DNA of 64,000 nucleotides from NCBI GenBank assembly GCA_020850415.1, contig JADZER010000054.1, positions 1 through 64,000 on the forward strand, in the 5' to 3' direction. Below the pieces are notes generated by a model, which was not told the origin of the DNA, searched no databases, and saw only the letters and a program-made list of their open reading frames with translations. Of this stretch, positions 8,550-17,216 are shown in pieces. The translations under genes were made by a program, and so were the position numbers. The DNA comes from Phycisphaerales bacterium (GTDB taxonomy: Bacteria > Planctomycetota > Phycisphaerae > Phycisphaerales > UBA1924). Each line of letters begins with the position of its first letter. Position 1 is the stretch's first letter.

Positions 8550-9315
8550 ATCGCTTGTCCGGTTCTTCAGCCTGGCGGTCGTGCAGGGGGCCGCGCCGCC
8601 GGCGGCCCCGGACAAGACGCTGGTGCAGTACATCGCCTCGGGCGGGGAGATCGGGTACATCATCATCGGTCTCTCGTTCACGGCGGTGGTGTTTATTATC
8701 GCGGCGCTGGTCCGCCTGCGCCGTTCGAGGCTGGCGCCGGAGGAGGAGGTCTCGGCGCTGGACCGCATGCTGCGTGCGGGGAGCGTCGAGCAGGCGATCA
8801 CCTATTGCTCGGCGCCGGAGCACGACTCGTTCATCACGCGGGTGATGGGCGCCGCGCTCTTGCGGTGCTCCCGGTCGCCGTTCGGCCTGCTGGAGCTGCG
8901 GTCGGCGCTGGAGGAATCGGGCCAGCAGGAGGTCTCCCGCCTGCACCGCTCGACGGACGCGATCGGGCTGATCGCGAGCGTCGCGCCGATGCTCGGGCTG
9001 CTGGGCACGGTGGTGGGGATGGTCGGGGCGTTCGACACGCTGAGCCTGAGCGAGGGGGTCGCGAAGCCCAGCCAGCTGGCGGGCAACATCTCGGTGGCGC
9101 TGATCACGACGGTGCTGGGCCTGATCGTCGCGATCCCGTGCACGGCGGTGTACTCGTACCTGCGCAACCGGGTCGACGCGCTGGTGGGTGATATCGGCGA
9201 CCTGATCGAGGAGCTGGCGGCGCATGTGGAGCAGGGCGCGACGCCCGGCGCGCCGGCGCCGGCCAAGCGCGGCACGCCGGCGCCCCAGCCCAGCGCCCCG
9301 GGGGCGCGAGCCTGA
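8542..9315 (+). CDS. MotA/TolQ/ExbB proton channel family protein
   Basis: A 257-residue channel-forming subunit. Three membrane helices are visible, at about 37-57, 140-162 and 180-205. The second and third have the family signatures SVAPMLGLLGTVVGMVGAF and ISVALITTVLGLIVAIPC. The C-terminus is a Pro/Ala-rich tail. In known systems such subunits form a pentamer around ExbD/TolR dimers and use the proton gradient to move a periplasmic partner. Start chosen at the ATG 8542 behind CAGGAAG. The stop codon overlaps the next start (TGATG). Confidence 0.93.
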   Translation: MGESLVRFFSLAVVQGAAPPAAPDKTLVQYIASGGEIGYIIIGLSFTAVVFIIAALVRLRRSRLAPEEEVSALDRMLRAGSVEQAITYCSAPEHDSFITRVMGAALLRCSRSPFGLLELRSALEESGQQEVSRLHRSTDAIGLIASVAPMLGLLGTVVGMVGAFDTLSLSEGVAKPSQLAGNISVALITTVLGLIVAIPCTAVYSYLRNRVDALVGDIGDLIEELAAHVEQGATPGAPAPAKRGTPAPQPSAPGARA

Positions 9316-9749
9316 TGATCCTGCGTCCGCAGACAAGGCGCCGCCCGCTGGGCTTCGACATGACACCGATGATCGATGTCGTGCTGCAGCTCATCATCTT
9401 CTTCCTGTTCACCTCGCAGCTCTCGCAGGTGATGCGGTCGCCGATCGACCTGCCCGAGGAGAAGGGGGACGAGGGCCAGGTGGTCAGCCCCGGCGCGATC
9501 GTGATCGATGTCGGGGCCGACGGGTCGTACCTGATGGAGGGCCAGGCGCGGACGCTTGAGGAGGTCGTCCGCGTGGTGAGCCTGGAGCAGCAGCACGCCG
9601 AGGCGGTGGGCGAGACGCTCGACCTGCTCATCCGCGCCGACCGCAAGGGGCCGGCGGCGCACATCAACATGCTCGCGACACGCCTGGCCGGGGTGGGCGT
9701 GCGCCAGTGGAAGCTGGGCACGACCTCGCCCCCGGGGGGCGGCCCGTGA
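9315..9749 (+). CDS. ExbD/TolR family protein, first copy
   Basis: A 144-residue biopolymer-transport subunit with a short basic cytoplasmic N-terminus and one membrane helix (about 18-36) containing the essential proton-carrying Asp21 in TPMIDVVLQLIIFFLF. A periplasmic domain with the expected alternating pattern follows. It starts within the ExbB-family stop codon. The next gene is a second, divergent ExbD, so the complex may carry a heterodimer. Confidence 0.93.
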   Translation: MILRPQTRRRPLGFDMTPMIDVVLQLIIFFLFTSQLSQVMRSPIDLPEEKGDEGQVVSPGAIVIDVGADGSYLMEGQARTLEEVVRVVSLEQQHAEAVGETLDLLIRADRKGPAAHINMLATRLAGVGVRQWKLGTTSPPGGGP

Positions 9750-10162
9750 AGCTCTCCCGCCGACACCACGACCTGACGGACTCGGGCGGTCTGCCGATGA
9801 CCTCGATGATCGATGTGGTGTTCCTGCTCTTGATCTTCTTCATGGTCACGGTGTCGGCGTCGGCGCCGGAGTCGGATCTGGCGTCGACGCTCAAGCCTGA
9901 GAGCAAGACCGAGGGCGCGGCGGCGGACTTCCAGCCGCAGATCGTGACGGTCTCGCGGGCGGGGGACGCGGTGGTGTACACGCTCGGGTCGCACCAGCTC
10001 ACGACGCGTGCGGAGCTGGCCAGGCTGCTGCGCGAGCTGCCGAAGAACAGCGGGGTGGTGGTCAAGGTGCGGAACGATGTCCCGGTGGAGGCGGCGGCGG
10101 GCGCGCTGCAGACCTGCAAGGATGTGGGGTTTACGAAGGTCAGCTATGTGCCGGCGAGCTAG
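9746..10162 (+). CDS. ExbD/TolR family protein, second copy
   Basis: A 138-residue ExbD/TolR subunit. Start is a GTG at 9746 that overlaps the previous stop. The membrane helix at about 20-38 holds the conserved Asp23 in TSMIDVVFLLLIFFMV. The periplasmic part (about 45-138) ends with the usual AAAGALQTCKDVGFTKVSYV strand-helix pattern. It is clearly not a recent duplicate of the first ExbD. The following large gene starts 17 bases inside it. Confidence 0.93.
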   Translation: MKLSRRHHDLTDSGGLPMTSMIDVVFLLLIFFMVTVSASAPESDLASTLKPESKTEGAAADFQPQIVTVSRAGDAVVYTLGSHQLTTRAELARLLRELPKNSGVVVKVRNDVPVEAAAGALQTCKDVGFTKVSYVPAS

Positions 10163-12977
10163 TCCAACCCGGGGGGCGGTGGGCGCTGTTGTCGGCGCTG
10201 TCGTCCGCGCTGTTGTCCGCGCTGTTGTCGGCGCGGTGGTCGGCGCGGCGGCCCTCCTTTCGGGCGGCGCGGCGTGGGCGCAGGACGACGCCCCGGCGCC
10301 GCTGGAGCCGGTCGACGCGGTCGAGGCGTATCTGCAGAGCCACCACCTCGACGACCTGCTCTCGACCTACCTGCTCGACCAGCTCCGCGGGGCGCCGCCG
10401 AGCGAGCGGGAGGCGGTCGCCGACCGGCTGGGCAGGCACTACGCGGGGCTGCTCTCGGGCGCCGACACGCCGGAGCGTCAGCGGCAGGTGGAGGCGCGGG
10501 CCCGGGAGCTGCTGGACCTGGTGCCGGGCAGCGACGCGTTCGAGCTGCGGCTCACGCTGTTCAAGGCCTCGTTCCTGCTGGCCGAGGAGGCGGCGCAGCG
10601 GTTCACGCTTCGCCTGGCGGACGCCGACGAGGTGGGCCGGGCGGCGCAGACCTTCCGCGCGGTCGAGCCCTCGTTCGAGGACATCGGGCGGCGTGTGGAC
10701 CAGCGGGTCGAGGCGCTTGAGCGGATGGAGGACCGGTCGACGCAGGGGGACATCTCGGTGGTGCGCGACCAGCTGGCGGACGCCCGGCGTCTGCGCTCGC
10801 TGGCGATGTACTACGCGGGGTGGTCGCAGTACTACCAGGCGTTGATCAACGACGACGCCCGCATGGCGCTGGCGGCGCGCCGGTCGTTCGGGTGGCTGCT
10901 CAACGCGCCGGGGGGGCGCGAGCCCGAGCTGGGGGCGCTGCCGGCTTCGCTGCTGCGGTACGAGCATGTGGCCCGGGCGGCGATGGCGGTGGCGCTCTCG
11001 TACTCGGTCTCGGACGAGGACGCGGTCGCGCTGCAGTGGCTGGACGCGATCGAGGCGGCGGGGGAGACGCCCGAGTCGATCCGCGGGGAGCTGTGGGGCC
11101 GCCGGATCGAGATCCTGGGGCGGGCGAGGCGGTGGAGCGACCTGCAGCGTCTGGTGGACCGGCGTCGGCTGACGGCCGACCCGGCGAAGCCCACGGCGTT
11201 GCCGGTGGCGGAGGCCCGGATGCTGGCGGTGGTGACGCTGGAGGCCCTGGCCGAGCCGGGTGAGCAGACCGGGGCGCGCCGGGAGCGTGACCGGCTTGTG
11301 GAGGCGATCGCCCAGGTTGCGCTGGGCGACCTGGTGACGGAGGGTGAGATCGGGCATGTGCTCGACCTGGTGAAGCGGTTCGGCACGACGCCGATGGGGG
11401 ACAGCGGGTTTGTGGTCTTGTATGTGCGGGCGCTGCGGGCGTACGAGCGGGCGCGGGAGGCGCACGAGGCGGCGGGGGCGGCGGCTGGGGGCGGGTCTGG
11501 GGCCAGCGCCGACGACCCGACGGCCGACGCGGCCGTGGCGAACCGGTACATGGACGCGGTGCGAGCGCTCGAGATTTCGCAGGTCGCGTCGGACGCGGAG
11601 CGGTTCCCGGCCGAGTTCACGCAGGCGCGGATGATGCAGGGGCTGAGCCTCTACTACGCGGGGGAGCTGGTGCAGGCGGCGACGGTGTTCGAGAGCGTCT
11701 TTGACCGGGCGGAGGAGAGCGGGCTGCGAGAGGAGGCGCTGTGGTACGCGATCGTCTCGCTGGACCGGGCGTTCGAGCGTGGGTTCAAGTCGGTGGCGGA
11801 GCAGCGGGACCGGCTGGCGACGGTGTACCTCCAGGCGTTCCCGGCGACGGACCGTGCGGCGACGCTGCTGCTGCGGCGCGTGGACGAGGGGCTGCTGACC
11901 GACGCGCAGGCGATCGCGGTGCTGCTCGATGTGCCGGCGGAATCGCCTCTGTACGAGGCGGCGCGGCGGCACGCCTCGCGCCTGATGTACCGCAAGTATC
12001 GGGCGAGCAGCGGGCCGGAGCGGGACTACGCGGCGGCGCGGTTCATGGAGGTGGCCGAGGAGCTGATCACGCTCGATGTCGCGGCGGTGCGCGGCGGCGC
12101 GCCGGACCGGGCGGCGGAGGCCGGTGAGTTCGTGGCGCTGCGCGTGCGTCAGGCGCTGGACGCGGCGCTCTCGATCACGGTCCCCGACCTGCCCCGCGCC
12201 GAGCGGCTGCTCCGGGTGCTCGACGACACGGCGACGCTCGCGGGGCTGGACCTCTCGGGCGTGGCCGGGGAGCTGGCGTACCGGAGGCTGCAGATCGCGC
12301 TGGCTCGCCAGGACGACGGCCTGATCTCGGCGGCGACGGCCGAGCTGGACCGGGCGGGCGGCGTGTACGCGCGATCGGGCGAGCGGCTGCTGTACCAGCG
12401 GTCGTTCGACCGGTGGCAGGCGGCGCCGGGCAACGCGGAGGGCGCGCTGCGGGTGGTGGGCGCGGGCACGCGCGTGCTGGCGCAGTTCGAGCCCGTGGAG
12501 CAGCACAAGAACGACCCGTCGGTCACGGGTGTGATCAACGCGGTCGCGGCGGCGGCGACGGTCGTGTGGGAGGCGGAGGCCGACGAGGGCATGCGTGCGA
12601 TCGCGGTGGACATGGACCGCCGGCTGGTGGCGCTGGGCAAGCAGAGCGCCGTGTCGCTGCACCGGCTGGCGAAGAACGCCGAGAGCGCGGGGGATCTCGA
12701 GACGGCGCTGCACTCGTGGAACACGCTCATGGCGGGGCTGCAGGCCGGGTCGGACGGCTGGTTCGAGGCGCGGGTGCAGTCGATCCGGGTGCTGGCTCGG
12801 ATCGATCCGGGCCGGGCCCGGGCGGTGCTCGACCAGCACCGGGTGCTCTACCCGTCGCTGGCGCCGGAGCCGTGGGGCGAGGCGCTCCGCGGGCTTGAGA
12901 GCCAGCTGTCCGGGGTGCGCCCGACCCCCGAGCCGGGCCAGACGGACGCCACGCGGGAGGGGGAGGGCGGCGGATGA
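10146..12977 (+). CDS. Very large exported helical-repeat protein
   Basis: A 943-residue protein with a signal peptide of unusual make: a basic n-region (CRRASPTR) followed by six copies of a four-residue unit (GAVV/RAVV) encoded by a 12-base tandem repeat, then ALLSGGAAWAQ as the probable cleavage region (about 37-48). The rest is almost wholly alpha-helical with TPR-like alternation, and a second region near 500-530 is Ala/Gly-rich and low-complexity. No enzyme motif is seen. Start chosen at ATG 10146 inside the preceding ExbD, because the later GTG at 10179 would lose the basic n-region. It probably acts as a periplasmic scaffold for the ExbB/ExbD complex, by inference from position. Confidence 0.8.
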   Translation: MCRRASPTRGAVGAVVGAVVRAVVRAVVGAVVGAAALLSGGAAWAQDDAPAPLEPVDAVEAYLQSHHLDDLLSTYLLDQLRGAPPSEREAVADRLGRHYAGLLSGADTPERQRQVEARARELLDLVPGSDAFELRLTLFKASFLLAEEAAQRFTLRLADADEVGRAAQTFRAVEPSFEDIGRRVDQRVEALERMEDRSTQGDISVVRDQLADARRLRSLAMYYAGWSQYYQALINDDARMALAARRSFGWLLNAPGGREPELGALPASLLRYEHVARAAMAVALSYSVSDEDAVALQWLDAIEAAGETPESIRGELWGRRIEILGRARRWSDLQRLVDRRRLTADPAKPTALPVAEARMLAVVTLEALAEPGEQTGARRERDRLVEAIAQVALGDLVTEGEIGHVLDLVKRFGTTPMGDSGFVVLYVRALRAYERAREAHEAAGAAAGGGSGASADDPTADAAVANRYMDAVRALEISQVASDAERFPAEFTQARMMQGLSLYYAGELVQAATVFESVFDRAEESGLREEALWYAIVSLDRAFERGFKSVAEQRDRLATVYLQAFPATDRAATLLLRRVDEGLLTDAQAIAVLLDVPAESPLYEAARRHASRLMYRKYRASSGPERDYAAARFMEVAEELITLDVAAVRGGAPDRAAEAGEFVALRVRQALDAALSITVPDLPRAERLLRVLDDTATLAGLDLSGVAGELAYRRLQIALARQDDGLISAATAELDRAGGVYARSGERLLYQRSFDRWQAAPGNAEGALRVVGAGTRVLAQFEPVEQHKNDPSVTGVINAVAAAATVVWEAEADEGMRAIAVDMDRRLVALGKQSAVSLHRLAKNAESAGDLETALHSWNTLMAGLQAGSDGWFEARVQSIRVLARIDPGRARAVLDQHRVLYPSLAPEPWGEALRGLESQLSGVRPTPEPGQTDATREGEGGG
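10182..10253 (+). repeat. Six-unit 12-base tandem repeat inside a signal sequence
   Basis: Six contiguous 12-base units, GGCGCTGTTGTC and close variants. The middle two units are identical, and the last two differ mostly at third positions plus a Val-to-Ala change. In frame they encode GAVV, GAVV, RAVV, RAVV, GAVV, GAAA and form the hydrophobic core of the signal sequence of the large exported protein. Confidence 0.9.
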
Positions 12978-15787
12978 CGCACCCGCGGGGCGGAGAGCAG
13001 GGCCTGGTGGCACGCTTCCTCGGCGCCGGGGCGGCGGACGGCGGCCTGCACGCGCTGCTGGGCGTCGCGACGCACGGCGCGACCGAGGAGGACATCGTCT
13101 CGGCGCTGGAGCGGCGGCTGACGCTGGTGGACGGGCATCCCCAGGGGCGCACGCCGGAGGCCGACGAGGTGCGGCTCGCGCTGCACGCGGCGGCGGCGCA
13201 GCTGCTGAGCCAGGCCGGCGCCCGCCGGCGCGCGCTGGGCGCCGAGGCCGGCGCGCCGAAGCGGCCGGTGACGGGCGCGGGCCGCGCACGGATGCTCGAA
13301 CAGGACGCGCTGCTGACGCTCGCCCGCTACGGCGGGTGGAACCGGCGGTCGCTGCGACGGCTGACGATGCTCGCGGTCGCCCGCGGGGGGAGGGCCGGCG
13401 ATGTCGTGACCGTGCTCGAGCACCTCGCGGGCCGGCGGGGGCCCGCCGACGCGACGCGACGCCGGCGCCCGGGGCAGGGGATGGCGTCGGAGCCGCGGTC
13501 GGTGGCGATCCGGCGGCCCGGGGGGGATGAGGACGATGGCGCGAGCGGGCGGCTGCGCGCGGTGGTGGCGGCGGTGGCCACGCTGCTGACGCTGGTGGTG
13601 GGCGCGGCGCTGGTCCTGGTGGCGGTCACCTCGGGCCGGGCCAAGCCCGAGGAGGCGGCGCCGCCCGAGAGCGCGGAGCGCGGGCCGTTCCGGCCCGAGG
13701 ATCTGCCGATGCAGGGCGGGGAGGAACTCTTCCCGTGGGCGGGGGGGGAGAAGCCGGTGGTCGATGGCGCGGGCGGTGCGGCGCCGGAGCCCGCGGCGCC
13801 GGCGTTCGAGCGTCTCAGCGACGCGGTGGCGGCGCTGGACTCGGCGGTCGGGGGTCTGGAGCTTGACCCGGCGCAGGCGGTGCGGGTGTTCGACGGGGCG
13901 GTGGCGGGGGTCGGGTCGCAGTGGTGCAACCTCACGCTGCCGCAGCTGCGCGCGGCGCAGCACGATGTCGTCGAGTTCGTGTACCGCGCGGTGCAGCGTC
14001 CGGATCTTTCGGCGGCGGTGGTGGAGGCGGTGGCCCGGGGTTCTCGCCCGCTGGCGACGCCGGACCGGCCCATCGGGGAGAGCCAGATCTGGCCGGCGGC
14101 GTGGTCGGTCGGCCTTCTGGCCCGGCTGGGCCACGAGCGGGACATCGGGGCGGTGGCGTCGCGTCAGATCGAGACGGCGCTGCGTGAGTCGATCGGGTCG
14201 GCGGCGGTGGCGGTGACGGGGTTTGAGCAGGGCGCCCACGCCGCGCTGTGGGCCATGCTTCCCGCACTGATCGCCGACGCGGAGGGTGAGACGCCGGCGG
14301 GTCGCGTGGCGCGGTGGGACCGGTGGATCGACGCGGCCCGGGCGGGGGCGGACGGGGGGCAGGCGCCGCTGCTGGGCGCGCTGGAGTGGGCGACGGTGCA
14401 CCCGACGGAGCCGACCGATTCGGAGGGGGTGCGGGCGGCGATCGAGTCGCTCACGCTCGCGAGCGACTGGGGCGAGGGCAGCCCGGCGCGGGCGTGGCTC
14501 ATCCGCGCTTTCGCGGATGCCCGGGTCACCGACGCCGACCTGCACGCGCTGACGACGGCGCTCTCGCGCCGGAGTCGGGCCCCGGGGATCGATGTGACCA
14601 TGGCCCTGCCGGTCCGCGCCGACTCGGACGCCCGCGAGCTGCTCCGCGAGCGGTACGCGGCGGCGTGGGCGATCGAGACCTCCGGCCCGACGCTCGATGA
14701 CCTCGCGGCGGACTGGGCCAAGGCCGCGGCCGAGGTGGACCGGGAGGGCCGGGACGACGAGACGGTAATCGAGCGGCTGTCGACGGCGTGCGCGTTCAGC
14801 CGGCTGAGCCAGGCGGCGCAGCTCCGTCGGGACGGGCTGCTCGACGAGGCGGGAGTGGTCATCGACGAGTACAGCCGCCCGGTCGAGACCGAGCTGACGG
14901 CGTGGGCGCAGCGCCGGAGCCCGGACAGCATCGACCGCTCGCCGGGGATGAGCCAGTGGGCGCTGTCGTACCTCTCGGCGCAGCGTGATTTCGCCCGGCG
15001 GCTCGAGCTGCTGACCGAGGCGGCGCGGGTGCGCATCAGCCACCCGTCGGACGCGGAGGTGCTGGTCGGCGAGGCGGTCCGGGGCTCGCCGGCGCAGGCG
15101 CGTACGGCGGCCCGGGATTCGCTGCTGGCGCAGTCCCCAAGCGCGGTGCTGACGCTCGCCATGCTGGAGATTGCGCCGAAGATGCCGCGGACGGCGCAGA
15201 ACGCCGAGCTGGTCGCGGCGTTGACCACCTCGGCCACGCTCTCGGTCGACGACCCGGATTGGCGCGTCAAGACCCGGCGGTTGCTTGTCCAGACCGCGCT
15301 GGAGCAGCTCGCGGCCGAGGGCGACCAGGGGCTGGTGGACCGGCTGGCGGCGGTGCTGGGGGAGTCGTACACGGCCCGGGCGGTGAGCGCACCGGCCGAC
15401 AGCGCCGCGCTGCCGGACATGCCGCCCGACCAGGCGGCGGCGCTGCTCCGCGTGCGGGCCGAGCGTCTGGCGCGCCGGGGGGGTCTGGGCCCGGAGGCCC
15501 TGGAGGTCGAGTCGGTGCTCTCCCGTCACGCCTCGCGCCAGGCGCTGGCCGAGGGCCCGGTGCAGTCGTTCGCCGTGGAGCAGCTGGCTGCGTTCGAGCT
15601 CTCGTGCATCGCCGTCGCGTCCGAGCGGCTGGGGCGGGCGCCCGAGGTGAGTGCGCTGGGCGCCCGCGTGCGGGCCGAGCGTCGTGAGGCCGGCGACATC
15701 GTGGAGCAGATCGTCATCGTGGAGCGGGCGTTCGTGGAGCTGTGGGCCATCAGCCTCGGACAGGAGTCGCCATGGCGGAGCGAGTAG
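12974..15787 (+). CDS. Large membrane protein with J-domain-like N-terminus
   Basis: A 937-residue protein. The cytoplasmic N-terminal 180 residues begin with LLGVATHGATEEDIVSALERRL, which resembles the start of a DnaJ-like domain although no HPD motif is seen. One strong membrane helix at about 196-218 follows, then a long, mainly helical extracytoplasmic region of about 700 residues. Its start overlaps the previous stop (ATGA), and its end overlaps the next gene by 16 bases. The topology, N-in with a huge periplasmic domain, suits a partner of the ExbB/ExbD complex. No enzymatic motif recognised. Confidence 0.8.
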   Translation: MTHPRGGEQGLVARFLGAGAADGGLHALLGVATHGATEEDIVSALERRLTLVDGHPQGRTPEADEVRLALHAAAAQLLSQAGARRRALGAEAGAPKRPVTGAGRARMLEQDALLTLARYGGWNRRSLRRLTMLAVARGGRAGDVVTVLEHLAGRRGPADATRRRRPGQGMASEPRSVAIRRPGGDEDDGASGRLRAVVAAVATLLTLVVGAALVLVAVTSGRAKPEEAAPPESAERGPFRPEDLPMQGGEELFPWAGGEKPVVDGAGGAAPEPAAPAFERLSDAVAALDSAVGGLELDPAQAVRVFDGAVAGVGSQWCNLTLPQLRAAQHDVVEFVYRAVQRPDLSAAVVEAVARGSRPLATPDRPIGESQIWPAAWSVGLLARLGHERDIGAVASRQIETALRESIGSAAVAVTGFEQGAHAALWAMLPALIADAEGETPAGRVARWDRWIDAARAGADGGQAPLLGALEWATVHPTEPTDSEGVRAAIESLTLASDWGEGSPARAWLIRAFADARVTDADLHALTTALSRRSRAPGIDVTMALPVRADSDARELLRERYAAAWAIETSGPTLDDLAADWAKAAAEVDREGRDDETVIERLSTACAFSRLSQAAQLRRDGLLDEAGVVIDEYSRPVETELTAWAQRRSPDSIDRSPGMSQWALSYLSAQRDFARRLELLTEAARVRISHPSDAEVLVGEAVRGSPAQARTAARDSLLAQSPSAVLTLAMLEIAPKMPRTAQNAELVAALTTSATLSVDDPDWRVKTRRLLVQTALEQLAAEGDQGLVDRLAAVLGESYTARAVSAPADSAALPDMPPDQAAALLRVRAERLARRGGLGPEALEVESVLSRHASRQALAEGPVQSFAVEQLAAFELSCIAVASERLGRAPEVSALGARVRAERREAGDIVEQIVIVERAFVELWAISLGQESPWRSE

Positions 15788-16761
15788 CACGGGCGCTGAG
15801 GGCGGCGGTGCTCTGCGCGATCAGCGCGGGGGCGGCGTCTGCGCAGCCCGGCCAGCCCGGTCAACCCGAGCGGCCGGCGGCGGCCGACTTGCCCGCGTGG
15901 ATCGCCCCGCGTCTTGCGCAGCTCGGGCCGGACGACCCCGCCGGCTACTTCCTGCTCGGCGAGGAGGTCATCGCCGATCTCTCCTCCCGCACGGAGGAGG
16001 AGCTCGCCACGCAGCTCTTCAGCCTGGCGTACGAGCTGGACCGGGCCGACGGGACGCCGACCTGGATCGCCCCGTCGAGCTGCATCGCCCTCGCCTCGAT
16101 CGCGCGGCTGGAGACCGACGAACGCTGGCTGCGCGCCCTGGCCAGCCGCCTCGATCCCGAGTACGCGGCCCCCGCCTGGCAGTTCGGCCCGGGCGAGGAC
16201 CCGGTCTCGGAGGCGGCGGTCAACGCCGCGGAGGCCGTCGGCGAGGCCCGCGCCGGGGAGGGGCTCCAGGCGCGGGACCTGCTCGAGAAGCCGGGGGTCC
16301 GTGAGCTGATCTCGCGTTACGGGCGCCTGCTGGGCTTTTCCGCGTCGAGCGGCGCGCTGTGGCAGGTGGAGCAGTGGGCCGCCGAGTGGCCCTGCCGCGA
16401 GTGCGGCAACGAGCGGGTGGTCTTCCGGCCCGACACCGACCCGCCGAGCTACCGCGAGTGCTACACCTGCCGCGGCAACCCCGGGCCACAACTGACGGGG
16501 CCTCAGCTCGTCAACCAGCTCCGGTTCGAGTCACGGCTGCTGCAGGGGATCTCCCGCTCCTGGGGCGCGCAGCTCGCGCTGGACTACGCCGCCCCGCTGC
16601 GGGACCCCGACCCCGACGAGCTGGCGGAGGTGATGGGTGTGGACGCGGGCCGCCCTTACTGGCGCGGCGGGTGGGTGGGCGCCCCCGACGGCGTGGCGCC
16701 GCCTGCGGCGCCCGAGCGAGCCCCGGACGCTCCTACACTCGACAGCCCGCCCGACCGGTGA
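15772..16761 (+). CDS. Exported zinc-ribbon protein ending the ExbB/ExbD operon
   Basis: A 329-residue protein with a cleavable signal peptide (about 1-24, ending AASAQ). A helical domain spans about 40-200, and a zinc-ribbon-like motif has Cys208, Cys211, Cys230 and Cys233. The C-terminus is disordered and rich in Pro and Ala. Start chosen at ATG 15772, which follows CAGGAGTCGCC. A start 30 bases earlier exists but has no ribosome site. It overlaps the preceding gene by 16 bases, so it is the last member of the unit. Function unknown. Confidence 0.8.
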   Translation: MAERVARALRAAVLCAISAGAASAQPGQPGQPERPAAADLPAWIAPRLAQLGPDDPAGYFLLGEEVIADLSSRTEEELATQLFSLAYELDRADGTPTWIAPSSCIALASIARLETDERWLRALASRLDPEYAAPAWQFGPGEDPVSEAAVNAAEAVGEARAGEGLQARDLLEKPGVRELISRYGRLLGFSASSGALWQVEQWAAEWPCRECGNERVVFRPDTDPPSYRECYTCRGNPGPQLTGPQLVNQLRFESRLLQGISRSWGAQLALDYAAPLRDPDPDELAEVMGVDAGRPYWRGGWVGAPDGVAPPAAPERAPDAPTLDSPPDR

Positions 16762-16799
16762 CTCCGGCGGGCGACGCCCCACGCCCCAAGGAGCCGGCG

Positions 16800-17195
16800 A
16801 TGACCGAGAGCGCCCCCAACACCCCCGAGAGCAAGCCCACCGGCAAGGCCGAGATCACCTTCGAGGACTTCGCCCGCGTCGACCTGCGGGTCGCCAAGAT
16901 CGTCCGGGCCGAGCCCCACCCCAACGCCGATCGGCTCGTCAAGCTGCAGCTCGACGACGGCTCGGGCACTCCCCGCCAGATCTGCGCCGGCATCCGCGAG
17001 TATTACCCGCCGGAGGAGCTCGTGGGCAGGTCGATCGTGATCGTGGCCAACCTCGCCCCGCGGACGATCCGCGGCGAGGAGTCCCGCGGCATGCTGCTGG
17101 CCGCCAGCGACGCGCCGAAGGACGGGGATGGCCCCCGGCGTGTCGTGATCCTCACTCCGTTGAGCGAGATCGCCCCCGGGTCGGTGGTTTCGTGA
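16800..17195 (+). CDS. Stand-alone tRNA-binding (MetRS C-terminal-like) domain protein
   Basis: A 131-residue protein consisting of a short polar leader and one OB-fold tRNA-binding domain (about 21-131). The characteristic motifs are DFARVDLRVAKIV, HPNADRLVKLQLD, ICAGIREYYPPEELVGRSIVIVANL and ESRGMLLAAS. This is the domain found at the C-terminus of many methionyl-tRNA synthetases and in free form as Trbp111 or CsaA. AAGGAG precedes the ATG at 16800. The free form suggests a tRNA-binding accessory or a separately encoded MetRS beta subunit. Confidence 0.9.
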   Translation: MTESAPNTPESKPTGKAEITFEDFARVDLRVAKIVRAEPHPNADRLVKLQLDDGSGTPRQICAGIREYYPPEELVGRSIVIVANLAPRTIRGEESRGMLLAASDAPKDGDGPRRVVILTPLSEIAPGSVVS

Positions 17196-17216
17196 CGGGC
17201 CGGGCCGGCGGTCGGC

